From JBBDIP01 sp050260675 (GTDB lineage Bacteria > Bacillota > Sulfobacillia > Fermentithermobacillales > Fermentithermobacillaceae): a stretch of 64,000 nt of DNA. Within the stretch, counting starts at the first letter, position 1. Every line of letters starts with the position of its first letter. Below are positions 26,626 through 35,259 of this stretch, in pieces. Under the pieces are notes generated by a model that saw only the letters and a list, made by a program, of their open reading frames with translations, did not search any database and was not told the DNA's origin. A program made the position numbers and the translations under genes. The DNA lies in the NCBI GenBank assembly GCA_050260675.1, contig JBLNCN010000005.1:124001-188000 (forward strand). The letters are read 5' to 3'.

Positions 26626-28308
26626 CTATTTGATCATGGGCATCTTGAGCCCGTGCCTCTTCCCTGTCTCCACAGCATCTTCGTACCCGGCGTCGGCGTG
26701 TCTTGCCACTCCCATGCCAGGGTCGGTGTTGAGGACCCGTGTGAGCCTCCACTCCGCCTCTTCTGTTCCGTCGGCCACGACCACCATTCCGGCGTGGATC
26801 GAGAGCCCGATCCCCACTCCTCCACCGTGGTGGACCGATACCCAAGTCGCTCCCGAAACGGCGTTGACCAGGGCGTTGAGGATCGGCCAGTCGGCGATGG
26901 CGTCGGAGCCGTCCTTCATTCCCTCAGTCTCCCTGTAGGGGGATGCTACCGAGCCGGTGTCCAGGTGGTCCCTCCCAATGACGATGGGGCCCTTGAGCAG
27001 CCCGTCACGTACCATCTTGTTGATATGGAGGCCGAACCTCTGCCTCTCGCCCAGCCCCAGCCAGCAGACTCGGGACGGTAGGCCCTGCCACTTCACGTGC
27101 TTTTCAGCCTTTTCGATCCACCTGGCCAGGGACCTGTTCTCGGGGAACAGCTCTAGAACGGCCTTGTCGGTGGCGAGGATGTCGGCGGGGTCACCGGAAA
27201 GGGCGGCCCACCTGAATGGTCCTCTCCCCTGGCAGAACAGCGGTCGGATGTAGGCGGGCACGAATCCAGGGTACGCGAACGCCTCGCCAAAGCCGGCTGC
27301 CTTGGCCTGGCCTCTTAGGTTGTTGCCGTAGTCAAACACAATCGATCCGCGGCGCTTCATCTCTACCATGGTCTCGCAGTGCCGCCTCATGGATTGCATC
27401 GAAAGACTGACGTACTTCTCAGGATCCTGGGACCTTAGCGCCAGCGCCTGTTCATAGGTCATCCCGCCGGGGACGTACCCGTTCAGCGCGTCGTGGGCCG
27501 AGGTCTGGTCCGTGACTACGTCAGGCACGATCCCCATCTTGAGAAGTTCCGGATGAGTCTCGCTGGCATTGCCCAGCACCGCTATGGATAGGGGTCTCTT
27601 CGCCGAAGATGCTTCTTTGGCCATCCTGACAGCGTCGCCCAGGTCTTTTGCTACTACATCCACGTACCCCGTGTCCAGCCTGCGTTGAATGCGCCCGGGG
27701 TCGACCTCCACCACAATCGCGACACCGTCGTTCATGGTTACCGCGAGCGGCTGGGCTCCGCCCATCCCTCCGAGACCGGCGGTCAGCACAAGCCTGCCCG
27801 CCAGGCTGCCCCCGAACTCGATATCAGCCAGTGAGGCCAGGGTCTCGTACGTGCCCTGGAGGATGCCCTGAGTTCCTATGTAGATCCAGCTGCCGGCCGT
27901 CATCTGGCCGTACATGGTGAGTCCTTTGCCTTCCAGCTCCCAGAAATCCTCCCAGGTACCCCACTTGGGTACGAGCATCGCGTTGGAGATGAGGACCCGC
28001 GGCGCCAAGCGGTGGGTCGGGAATACGGCTACAGGCTTTCCGGACTGCACCAGCAGCGTCTCTTCGTCGCCCAGGTCTTTCAGCGCGGCGACGATTGCGT
28101 CGTAGCACTCCCAGTTACGCGCGGCTTTGCCCGTCCCGCCGTATATGATGAGTTCCTCAGGCTTCTCCGCCACCTCGAGGTTGTTCATGAGCATGCGGAG
28201 CGCCGCTTCCTGTTGCCATCCTTTGCATGACAGCTGCGGCCCTCTAGGGGCTTTCACGTCTCTGGCCAAGGAAGATGACCTCGCTTTCGTGGTAGATAAT
28301 GGCGTCAT
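26626..28308 (-). CDS. hutU: Urocanate hydratase
   Basis: 560 residues, full length. NAD-dependent second step of histidine degradation (urocanate to imidazolone propionate). Family hallmarks: IIYGGTGKAARNWE, TAGSWIYIGTQGILQGTYET, the NAD-binding GLGGMGGAQPLA, DQTSAHD, and the ending HHGGGVGIGLSIHAG with RVLNTDPGMGVARHADAGY. The ATG overlaps the stop of the HAD gene (ATGA). hutH, hutI and a formimino-transfer gene are not in the window, so the pathway is split or partial. Confidence 0.96.
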   Translation of the reverse strand: MTPLSTTKARSSSLARDVKAPRGPQLSCKGWQQEAALRMLMNNLEVAEKPEELIIYGGTGKAARNWECYDAIVAALKDLGDEETLLVQSGKPVAVFPTHRLAPRVLISNAMLVPKWGTWEDFWELEGKGLTMYGQMTAGSWIYIGTQGILQGTYETLASLADIEFGGSLAGRLVLTAGLGGMGGAQPLAVTMNDGVAIVVEVDPGRIQRRLDTGYVDVVAKDLGDAVRMAKEASSAKRPLSIAVLGNASETHPELLKMGIVPDVVTDQTSAHDALNGYVPGGMTYEQALALRSQDPEKYVSLSMQSMRRHCETMVEMKRRGSIVFDYGNNLRGQAKAAGFGEAFAYPGFVPAYIRPLFCQGRGPFRWAALSGDPADILATDKAVLELFPENRSLARWIEKAEKHVKWQGLPSRVCWLGLGERQRFGLHINKMVRDGLLKGPIVIGRDHLDTGSVASPYRETEGMKDGSDAIADWPILNALVNAVSGATWVSVHHGGGVGIGLSIHAGMVVVADGTEEAEWRLTRVLNTDPGMGVARHADAGYEDAVETGKRHGLKMPMIK

Positions 28309-29090
28309 AGAGCTTTCTCTACGATTTCCCTGACTCCTTCAGCGAATGACCGCTCAGCGACTTCCTGGACGACTGCAGCGACCTGGGGATGGGCGTTGGC
28401 CACGCACGCGCTGCGGCCCGCCCATGCTAGCATGTCCAGGTCATTGAGGCTGTCACCGATGGCAAGCACGTCCTCCCTTGCCACCTTGAGTTCCCGTGAC
28501 AGCGCCTCAAGAGCCGAGGCTTTCGAGACTCCCGGAGCCTGAATCTCAATGAGGTGCGGGAGGCTCAGGAGCACGGACACCGACGGCCCGAACTCAGCCC
28601 GGAAGGCCTCCACATACGAGTGGGCTTTCTCCGGCGCGACACGCACCACCACCTGGGTGGGCGCGATCCCCCCGTCATCCAAACACGAGACGACAGCGAT
28701 GTCGTAGGAGATGTATCCCCTGTACTGCTCCGTTTCCGGGCCGGTCCACTCGGTGAACATTTCTTTCCCGGCAATGAAATAGAACGGCAGGCCTAGTTCA
28801 CGCAGGCGGAAAGCGATGGAGCAGGCTTTTTCGGGGTCTATGGACTTTTGCATCAGGGGTTCCTTGCCGAGCGACCCGACCATAGCCCCTCCGTTGGTGA
28901 TGACCGGGCCGGTGATTCCCAAGCAATCGAGATACCGCTCAACAGAGCCGAATACCCTGCCGGTGGCGATGGTAAATGCGCAGTCCTTACTCTTGCAGTA
29001 GTCCACGACTTGCCTTGCGGTTTCGACCCCAAAGCCGCCGGGGCCGATGAGCGTGCCGTCGAGATCGCACGCAACCAGTCTCACAGTCAC
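28305..29090 (-). CDS. HAD-superfamily (Cof-type) phosphatase
   Basis: 261 residues. HAD motifs: I DLDGTL (residues 9-14), II ATGR region, III K of PGVSKASAL, IV GDSLNDLDML. The cap is of the Cof/IIB type used for sugar or cofactor phosphates. GTG start. The gene is coupled to hutU by a four-base overlap, a pairing without an obvious metabolic reason. Confidence 0.88.
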   Translation of the reverse strand: MTVRLVACDLDGTLIGPGGFGVETARQVVDYCKSKDCAFTIATGRVFGSVERYLDCLGITGPVITNGGAMVGSLGKEPLMQKSIDPEKACSIAFRLRELGLPFYFIAGKEMFTEWTGPETEQYRGYISYDIAVVSCLDDGGIAPTQVVVRVAPEKAHSYVEAFRAEFGPSVSVLLSLPHLIEIQAPGVSKASALEALSRELKVAREDVLAIGDSLNDLDMLAWAGRSACVANAHPQVAAVVQEVAERSFAEGVREIVEKAL

Positions 29091-29101
29091 GGTATCACCC
29101 T

Positions 29102-29563
29102 TCAGCGAAGCAGGTTCAGTATCTTGGGGCCGAGCCGTTCCACCGTCTCCTGCATCGCCAGCGCAGTAGCCGCTACCTGAGCATACCGGGCAGCGTCGTT
29201 GCCCGCATTGGGGTAGGCGGCGCCAGAGTCTCGCGCATTACCGGGAGAGGAGGCGTCAAGGTCGCGGTGCGCCCGGTACCAAACCGTGTCCCCGTCCAGT
29301 TGGAAGACCCCGGGCCCCTTGCCGGAGGCGTTCCGGTCGTCCAAGTACTGAGTGAGGCGCTCCGTCACCGGCCGCTCGGGCCCCAAGCGCACCACCGGGA
29401 TACTGAGTAGAATGCGGTCGCCGGACCGGGCTACGTGCACTTCGCAGTGGCCTCTCACTGCCCGAAAAGCTACCTCGGGTCCTCCACCGGACCGTGACCT
29501 GGGGAGCAACGTGAAGCCGGAGTCGCGCAGAACGCGGCCAAGGTCTTCAGCCCAGTCTCTCAC
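29102..29563 (-). CDS. Hypothetical soluble protein
   Basis: 153 residues, family not recognised. The first half alternates hydrophobic and charged residues as in a small alpha/beta domain (FRAVRGHCEVHVARSGDRILLSIPVV kept in two strands), then a Gly/Ser-rich stretch and a helical tail. This vaguely resembles YbjN/chaperone-like folds, but I would not assign it. GTG start with AGGAG nine bases upstream. It is 11 bases upstream of the HAD gene and divergent from rqcH, sharing a 51-base promoter region. Confidence 0.6.
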   Translation of the reverse strand: MRDWAEDLGRVLRDSGFTLLPRSRSGGGPEVAFRAVRGHCEVHVARSGDRILLSIPVVRLGPERPVTERLTQYLDDRNASGKGPGVFQLDGDTVWYRAHRDLDASSPGNARDSGAAYPNAGNDAARYAQVAATALAMQETVERLGPKILNLLR

Positions 29564-29614
29564 TGTCTCACTCTCCTGTCTTCGGCTATACTTTAGGACG
29601 TCGAGGTGGAGCCA

Positions 29615-31516
29615 ATGGACGGCATTACGCTTAGTGTTATACGGTGTGAACTCGTGGGATACCTCCCTCTCAAGGTTCAGAAAGTCCAGCAGCCGAAGAA
29701 GAAGGAGCTGGTCTTGACCGTATGGAGCCCGTCAGTGCGCGAGCGGCTCGTGCTCTCCCTCGAGGGACAGGAACCCTTCTTTGGATTCTCAGATGAGAAG
29801 AAGGAGAACCCCGCAGTTCCGCCAGGGTTTTGTCTCGGCCTGCGAAAGCGCCTGGAGGGCGGGACCCTGGCGTCCGTCCGTCAAGTGGGGCTTGACAGGG
29901 TAATTTGCCTGGACTTCGACGGCCACGATGACTTCGGCAACGCGAAGAGATACGTCCTGGTGTTCGACATGGCGGGGCGAGAGCAGAACATAGGCCTCTA
30001 CGAGGACGACCTTCTCGTCGCCAGCATGATACCGTCTGATGAGGGGCGGTTTGAACACCGCAGTCCATACAAGCCGCCGGCGTCGGAGCGGCTGGATATC
30101 CGCGGTTTTGCCGAACCCGATGGCGAGAAGCGCCTTTCAGCCCTGCTTGCCCAAAGGGAAGGCACAGCAAGCCGTGTGTTGAGCGACTTGGTGGAGGGCG
30201 CGGGCAAGGACTTCGTGAAGGGCATCCTGGCCGCAGCCTCTGTGGGTGAGGCCGACTCCATTTCTCCCGTCTCAGCGGAGAGGCTCGCTACGGTCTTGGC
30301 CGGGATCGGAAGAGCCTTGGCGGGCGCGGGGGAACACTCAGACCACGATGCGTACGCCGGCGAGCACTCGGGAGTTAATGCCTGCTCTGCCGGACACTCA
30401 GGTCAGGATACCTCCTCCGGTGAACCTGGCTGCACCTGTTCCGCAGCGTGCTTCCCCATTTGCCCGACCATCTATACATCCGCAAAGGGCCTGGTTCTGC
30501 ACGCATTTCCGCTTCCACACCTGGAAGTCGATAGCCGCTACGACTCGATCCTGGAGGCCGCAAGGGCCTACCGCGAGAGGGTTATCGAGGCCGGCGAGTT
30601 TCGCTCCCTCCTCGCCCAGGCGGATGCGCTGCATCGCAAGCTGCTGAGGAAAGTCCAGTCCAGATATGAAGCCCAGACAGGCGATCTCTCCAGGTCCCAG
30701 GACTACGAAAAGTACAGGATCTGGGCGAGGTTGATTGATGAGTCCGGAAAGAGGAACCCGCCCGGCGCCACTGAGATGGTCGTGGTGGACTATTACGCCG
30801 ACCCTCCTGCCGAGGTGACTGTCCCCCTGGATCCCAAGCGCTCGTCGAATGACAACGCAAGAGCCTACTACCGGACCTACGCGAAACTCGCCAGGGCCGA
30901 GAAGGCTTTGCAGGAATCGCTGGCTGCCCTCGCCCGCGACCAGAAGGCGCTGGCCGAACTGCGGGACGCGCTGGATCGCTGCGTAGACGCCCAAAGTGTA
31001 GCTGTCGTATTGCAGCGGCTAGAAGCTTTGGCAAGGCGCGAGGGGATTGCGGTTAAGGCGGGCAAGCGCTCACCCAAAGGGTCCCACGCCACCTCTCGGA
31101 CGGGTGCGGGGGGTTCGTCGGGGGGATCGGCCGATGGTGGCAGCGAGGGAGTCCGCGTGCGGGTGGTGGAAGGCCCCGATGGAGCCATATTCCTCGTTGG
31201 CGGGAGCGCTAAACAGAACGATGAGCTGGTGACACGACTGCGCATGCCCGGCGACACCTGGCTTCACGCCAAAGGAGTTAAGGGGGCCCATGTCCTAGCC
31301 AGACCCGCCCCAGGTCAGGCGTTGTCCGATGAAGCGCTCCTGGCTGCAGCCCGTTTGGCTGCGCAGAAGTCGGAAGCAAAGGACTCACTCAAGGCCGAGG
31401 TTGACTACGTGGATGCCATGAAAGTAAGAAAACCCCGCGGCAGCGCCCCAGGCTTTGTGACCTATACAGGGCAGAAGTCATTGATGGTAGAACTCGCTGA
31501 CCATAGACCTCACTGA
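29615..31516 (+). CDS. rqcH: Ribosome quality control protein RqcH (NFACT family)
   Basis: 633 residues. An NFACT-N domain (first about 210), a helical coiled coil (about 330-500), and the NFACT-R/DUF814 domain at the C-terminus with LRMPGDTWLHAKGVKGAHVL. RqcH binds split 60S-type large subunits and adds C-terminal alanine tails to stalled nascent chains. The NFACT-N catalytic-like residues are not needed. Between the N-terminal domain and the coil sits a 40-residue repeat insert (30326-30445). I chose the ATG at 29615, eight bases after GAGG. Confidence 0.92.
   Translation: MDGITLSVIRCELVGYLPLKVQKVQQPKKKELVLTVWSPSVRERLVLSLEGQEPFFGFSDEKKENPAVPPGFCLGLRKRLEGGTLASVRQVGLDRVICLDFDGHDDFGNAKRYVLVFDMAGREQNIGLYEDDLLVASMIPSDEGRFEHRSPYKPPASERLDIRGFAEPDGEKRLSALLAQREGTASRVLSDLVEGAGKDFVKGILAAASVGEADSISPVSAERLATVLAGIGRALAGAGEHSDHDAYAGEHSGVNACSAGHSGQDTSSGEPGCTCSAACFPICPTIYTSAKGLVLHAFPLPHLEVDSRYDSILEAARAYRERVIEAGEFRSLLAQADALHRKLLRKVQSRYEAQTGDLSRSQDYEKYRIWARLIDESGKRNPPGATEMVVVDYYADPPAEVTVPLDPKRSSNDNARAYYRTYAKLARAEKALQESLAALARDQKALAELRDALDRCVDAQSVAVVLQRLEALARREGIAVKAGKRSPKGSHATSRTGAGGSSGGSADGGSEGVRVRVVEGPDGAIFLVGGSAKQNDELVTRLRMPGDTWLHAKGVKGAHVLARPAPGQALSDEALLAAARLAAQKSEAKDSLKAEVDYVDAMKVRKPRGSAPGFVTYTGQKSLMVELADHRPH
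30326..30445 (+). repeat. Four 30-base coding repeats inside rqcH
   Basis: Ten-residue units AGEHSDHDAY, AGEHSGVNAC, SAGHSGQDTS and SGEPGCTCSA lie head to tail at residues 238-277. The period is exactly 30 bases, so the frame is kept. Confidence 0.85.
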
Positions 31517-32033
31517 TGGTCGACCTACAGTAGGCTCGCCATGGCATCTGCGCCCGACCGCACTTTGGACATCGGTCATGTTGTGACTGCTTTTTCCCTG
31601 AGGCCTGGAGTCCGCCGCGGAGAGCCCAAAGATCCCTTCATCCGATGACCGTTGCCCATTCGTAAAGGTCCCGGCGTGCCTGTTGGATTAGTCTGACAGG
31701 CATCCCCGGATCCATAAGATCCGCCGTGATCACCGGATGACTAATACGGCTCTTTCTATTAGTCGCCAAAAGACCAATAGGCAAAAAAGTGTGGTCGCCG
31801 GAGGACCACATCTTGGACATTGATCACGTGGCGACCACACTTTTCGACATATAACTCGCGGGATGACTAGTCGGAGACTTTGTATCAATCACGCCGTGAC
31901 CCCCGCGAAATCAACTGGTCACGTTGTGCCTGAAAGGGATCCTCTATTGGTTGCCTGACGACCTACGCAGACAGTTGCTCGGCATCTGCAGACTCGCCTG
32001 GCGGCTGTCCCCTTGGACGGACACCTTGGCTAC
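31517..32033. other. 517-base gene-free region between convergent rqcH and pyrD, with strong dyads
   Basis: No credible ORF. A perfect 15-base inverted repeat (AAAAGTGTGGTCGCC at 31785-31799 and its complement at 31830-31844) is bounded by A/T runs on both strands and would end transcription from either side. Inside it GTGGTC can also pair with a nearer GACCAC (31804-31809), giving a competing hairpin. An eight-base dyad GACTAATA/TATTAGTC lies at 31739-31764. A degenerate motif like TTGGACATYGRTCAYGT recurs near 31565 and 31813, with weaker forms near 31885 and 31908. Confidence 0.7.
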
Positions 32034-32951
32034 CTACTTCCACGACGCTCCCACGAGCTCTTGAGGGTTGATGATACCTTCCTGCTCGCAATAGCGCCGG
32101 AGATCCTCCACGATACGGGCCGGAGCCAGCGGATCCACCAGGAGCCCCGAGCCCATCGCGACCGCATTGGCGCCGGCCAACATGAGCTCGACTACATCCT
32201 GGGCTGATGTGACGCCTCCCATGCCGATAATCGGCACTTGCACAGCCTGAGAGACTTGATAGATGCAGCGGACGGCAACCGGCTTGATGGCCGGGCCGCA
32301 CAGCCCCCCCGTCACGTTTCCCAGCACAGGGCGCCGGGTCTTGAGATCGATTACTACGCCCACCAGGGTGTTGATGAGGGATAGCGCCGTTGCCCCGCCC
32401 TCCACCGCAGCCCGAGCGATTGACACTATGTCGGGGGCGTTAGGACTGAGTTTCACGATGAGAGGCCCGCTCCACTTGCTGCGGACGGCTCTCGCGGCCC
32501 GGTAGCATGAGCGGGGATCCATTCCGAAGGCCATGCCGCCCGCTGCTACATTGGGGCACGAAACGTTTACCTCTAGCGCCGCTACGCCGTCTAATCCTTC
32601 GAACGTTGCGGCTAGAGCCGCGAACTCGTCGTAGGAGTCTCCCGAGATATTCACGAGGATCGGCACTCCAAATTGCTTCAGCCAGGGGATCTTCTCCCTG
32701 GCCACCACCTCGGCTCCCGGGTTCTCGAGCCCAATGGAGTTCAGCATTCCGGCCGGGGTTTCGCACACCCGGGGCGGCTTATTGCCAGCCCTCGGGTGGA
32801 GCGTCGTCCCCTTGACGGTGACGGCCCCGAAAGCTCCGATGTCGGCAACCTTTGCGTACTCCTCGCCGTACCCGAAGACGCCGGAAGCCGCGACAAGCGG
32901 ATTCGACATGCGGATGCCTGCAAAATCAAGTGAGAGGTCCACTATGCTCAT
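32034..32951 (-). CDS. pyrD: Dihydroorotate dehydrogenase B, catalytic subunit
   Basis: 305 residues, class 1B enzyme that oxidises dihydroorotate with electrons passed through PyrK to NAD. Motifs: NPLVAASGVFGYG, the substrate loop with catalytic Cys in EVNVSCPNV, KLSPN, and the FMN phosphate site GMGGVTSAQDVVE with GANAVAMGSG. ATG at 32951 (GGAGGGGAGAAGGC upstream) overlaps the pyrK stop by four bases. It is the last gene of the pyr operon. Confidence 0.97.
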   Translation of the reverse strand: MSIVDLSLDFAGIRMSNPLVAASGVFGYGEEYAKVADIGAFGAVTVKGTTLHPRAGNKPPRVCETPAGMLNSIGLENPGAEVVAREKIPWLKQFGVPILVNISGDSYDEFAALAATFEGLDGVAALEVNVSCPNVAAGGMAFGMDPRSCYRAARAVRSKWSGPLIVKLSPNAPDIVSIARAAVEGGATALSLINTLVGVVIDLKTRRPVLGNVTGGLCGPAIKPVAVRCIYQVSQAVQVPIIGMGGVTSAQDVVELMLAGANAVAMGSGLLVDPLAPARIVEDLRRYCEQEGIINPQELVGASWK

Positions 32952-33961
32952 GCCTTCTCCCCTCCCAGCTCGACCATGGTGGAAAGGAAGACGGGACCGT
33001 CGGAGCACACGTGGTAGTACCCGGAGACCTCAGCTTCCACGCGGGTGGCAGCATGAGCACCTTGGCCAGTGATGCCAGGTTCGCCGTAGGTGGGGGCCAT
33101 CTTGACGGCGCATCCTTTGCATAGGCCGGTCCCGCAGGCCATCCGCTCTTCCAGCGACACGTAAAGAGTGACGCCGAGTTCACTGCACAGTCTCTTAAGG
33201 GATCGAGTCATCGGAGTGGGGCCGCACGAGACAGCTAGGTCATTGGGACCCGCCGACGCCAAAGCCGACCTAGCCAGGTCGGTAACAAACGAGCGGGGTC
33301 CCACGCTGCCGTCGTCCGTACACAGGTCAACTTGGCAGCCAAGGGCACGGAGCGGTGCACAGTCATGAAGCAGGTCTGCGCTCCTGGCTCCGTAGAACAC
33401 CGATACATCCCAGCCGAGACCCATGGCAGACTTGGCAAGCGGGAACATAGGTGCTAACCCCGTGCCGCCGGCAATGAGGAACAGACGACCGGGCTGGCCG
33501 CTAGATGAAGTGCCGTGCTGATCGTCTGTTGTGCTGCCCTGGGTACTGCTAGTCGAGCTGCTTGAGGCGTTGCTGACCTCGGTATTCTGGCTCTGATGGC
33601 GTTTCTGAGATACTTCCGATAGGTCCAATCCATTCCCCAGCGGGCCCAGTACCATGATCTCGTCGCCGGGCTCCCAGCCCGCCATGATCTCGGTGCCGCG
33701 GCCGACCACGTCCCACGTGATGCCGATGATGCCTTCGTCGGGCTCGATGGCCGAGAGGCTAAACGGACGGCGGAGGAACGGGTCTACCCCGTCCCTCGCC
33801 TTGACCATTACGAATTGCATGGGCTTTGCGGCCCGCGCTATCTGAGGCGCCGCCAGCAGCGCGCGGACTGAACGCCCGCCGCTCTTCTCTATGGAGAGAA
33901 CGTGCGCCTTTTCGTCGGCCGCGGTCCTTTGCCCTATCGCATGTCCTGTCACATGCCTCAT
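32948..33961 (-). CDS. pyrK: Dihydroorotate dehydrogenase B, electron-transfer subunit, with a low-complexity insert
   Basis: 337 residues against about 250-260 in the family. FAD domain with RRPFSLS, NAD domain with IAGGTGLAPMFPLA and YGARSADLL, and the C-terminal [2Fe-2S] ligands in CGTGLCKGC plus a later HVCSDGPVF. The excess is a Ser/Thr/Gln-rich stretch at about residues 116-158 (33488-33616) between GNGLDL and the NAD domain. It starts with ATG at 33961, overlapping the pyrC stop; a GTG at 33952 behind GAGG is an alternative. Confidence 0.93.
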   Translation of the reverse strand: MRHVTGHAIGQRTAADEKAHVLSIEKSGGRSVRALLAAPQIARAAKPMQFVMVKARDGVDPFLRRPFSLSAIEPDEGIIGITWDVVGRGTEIMAGWEPGDEIMVLGPLGNGLDLSEVSQKRHQSQNTEVSNASSSSTSSTQGSTTDDQHGTSSSGQPGRLFLIAGGTGLAPMFPLAKSAMGLGWDVSVFYGARSADLLHDCAPLRALGCQVDLCTDDGSVGPRSFVTDLARSALASAGPNDLAVSCGPTPMTRSLKRLCSELGVTLYVSLEERMACGTGLCKGCAVKMAPTYGEPGITGQGAHAATRVEAEVSGYYHVCSDGPVFLSTMVELGGEKA

Positions 33962-35259
33962 CACAGGAGTTTCCTGTCTTTCATGACGATCCTGCCGCCC
34001 ACTATGGTCGCACAGGCGGCGCCCGCCAGCCTCCATCCCGTGAACGGGGTGTTTCGCCCCTTGGACTGGAAGAGCCGCGGGTCCACCGACCATTCATATT
34101 CGGGGTCGATTACGGTGACGTCCGCTACGGCGCCCTCCGCCAAGGTTCCCCCCTCGACCCCGAGTATCTTGGCCGGATACAGGCTCATCGCTTCCGCCAT
34201 CCGGGTCCATGAGATCGTGTTGGTGCTCACCATCTTGTCGACCACGAGGCCTACTGCGGTCTCCAGACCAACGATCCCGTTCTGAGCGTAATCGTACTCC
34301 ACCCACTTGTCGTCGATGTGATGGGGAGCGTGGTCGGTGCCGATGGCGTCGATGGTGCCGTCGGCAAGGGCCGCCTTCAGCGCCTCAACGTCTTCCTTCG
34401 AACGCAAAGGTGGGTTCACCTTGGTGTTGGTATCGTATCCCGTCTGGAGTACCGCATCGTCGGTGAGGGTAAGGTGGTGCGGCGTCACGTCGCAGGTTAT
34501 CTTGAGGCCTGTCTGCTTGGCCTGGCGCACCAAGTCAACTGAGCCTTTGGTTGATACATGGGTCAGGTGGATCCTGCAGCCTGTCAGACGCGCGACCATG
34601 ATGTCCCTCGCGACGCATATCTCTTCGGCCTCGGCGGGTATTCCCCGGAAACCTGCGATGGTTGAGTTCAGTCCTCGGTTCATCTGCCCGCCTTCGGACA
34701 GGGTCTTCTCCTCAGGGTGGTCTATGAGCGTGCAGTCAAACGTCTTGAGGTATTCAAGGGCGCAGCGCAGCACTTCGGGGGTTGATACCGGGTGTCCGTC
34801 GTCGGAGAAAGCGACCGCTCCGGCGGCCCTCATCTCCCCCATCTCCGCCAGTTCCTTGCCCGCGCTGCCCTTGGTCACCGCGCCGATGGGATACACCCGC
34901 ACGCGGCCCTTGGCCTGAGCGCGGCGCACTATGTTGCCGACAACAACCTCGTTGTCGATGACGGGGTCCGTGTTAGGCATGCACGCGACGGCGGTAAAGC
35001 CGCCCATGGCTGCGGCATTGGTGCCGCTCTCAATGTCCTCTTTCTCCTCGAAGCCGGGTTCACGGAGGTGGACGTGGGGGTCGATGAGGCCCGGCATCAC
35101 GATCTTGCCGGCGGCGTCCAGGACCGTTGCCCCTTCCTGCTCGATACCGGCCGCGACTTTGGCTATCTTGCCGTCGACGATGAGGACGTCGGCCACTTCA
35201 TCTCGAGACGAGGCGGGATCAACGACTCGCCCACCCTTTATAAGCAGCATTTCCGCCAT
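33961..35259 (-). CDS. pyrC: Dihydroorotase
   Basis: 432 residues, class I (PyrC of Bacillota). Zinc motif DPHVHLREPG, MPNTDPVIDN, HLTHVSTKG, PHHLTLTD, and GTDHAPH with the catalytic Asp. It closes carbamoyl aspartate to dihydroorotate. The ATG overlaps the pyrB stop (TAATG) with GGGAGG upstream. No anomalies. Confidence 0.97.
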   Translation of the reverse strand: MAEMLLIKGGRVVDPASSRDEVADVLIVDGKIAKVAAGIEQEGATVLDAAGKIVMPGLIDPHVHLREPGFEEKEDIESGTNAAAMGGFTAVACMPNTDPVIDNEVVVGNIVRRAQAKGRVRVYPIGAVTKGSAGKELAEMGEMRAAGAVAFSDDGHPVSTPEVLRCALEYLKTFDCTLIDHPEEKTLSEGGQMNRGLNSTIAGFRGIPAEAEEICVARDIMVARLTGCRIHLTHVSTKGSVDLVRQAKQTGLKITCDVTPHHLTLTDDAVLQTGYDTNTKVNPPLRSKEDVEALKAALADGTIDAIGTDHAPHHIDDKWVEYDYAQNGIVGLETAVGLVVDKMVSTNTISWTRMAEAMSLYPAKILGVEGGTLAEGAVADVTVIDPEYEWSVDPRLFQSKGRNTPFTGWRLAGAACATIVGGRIVMKDRKLL

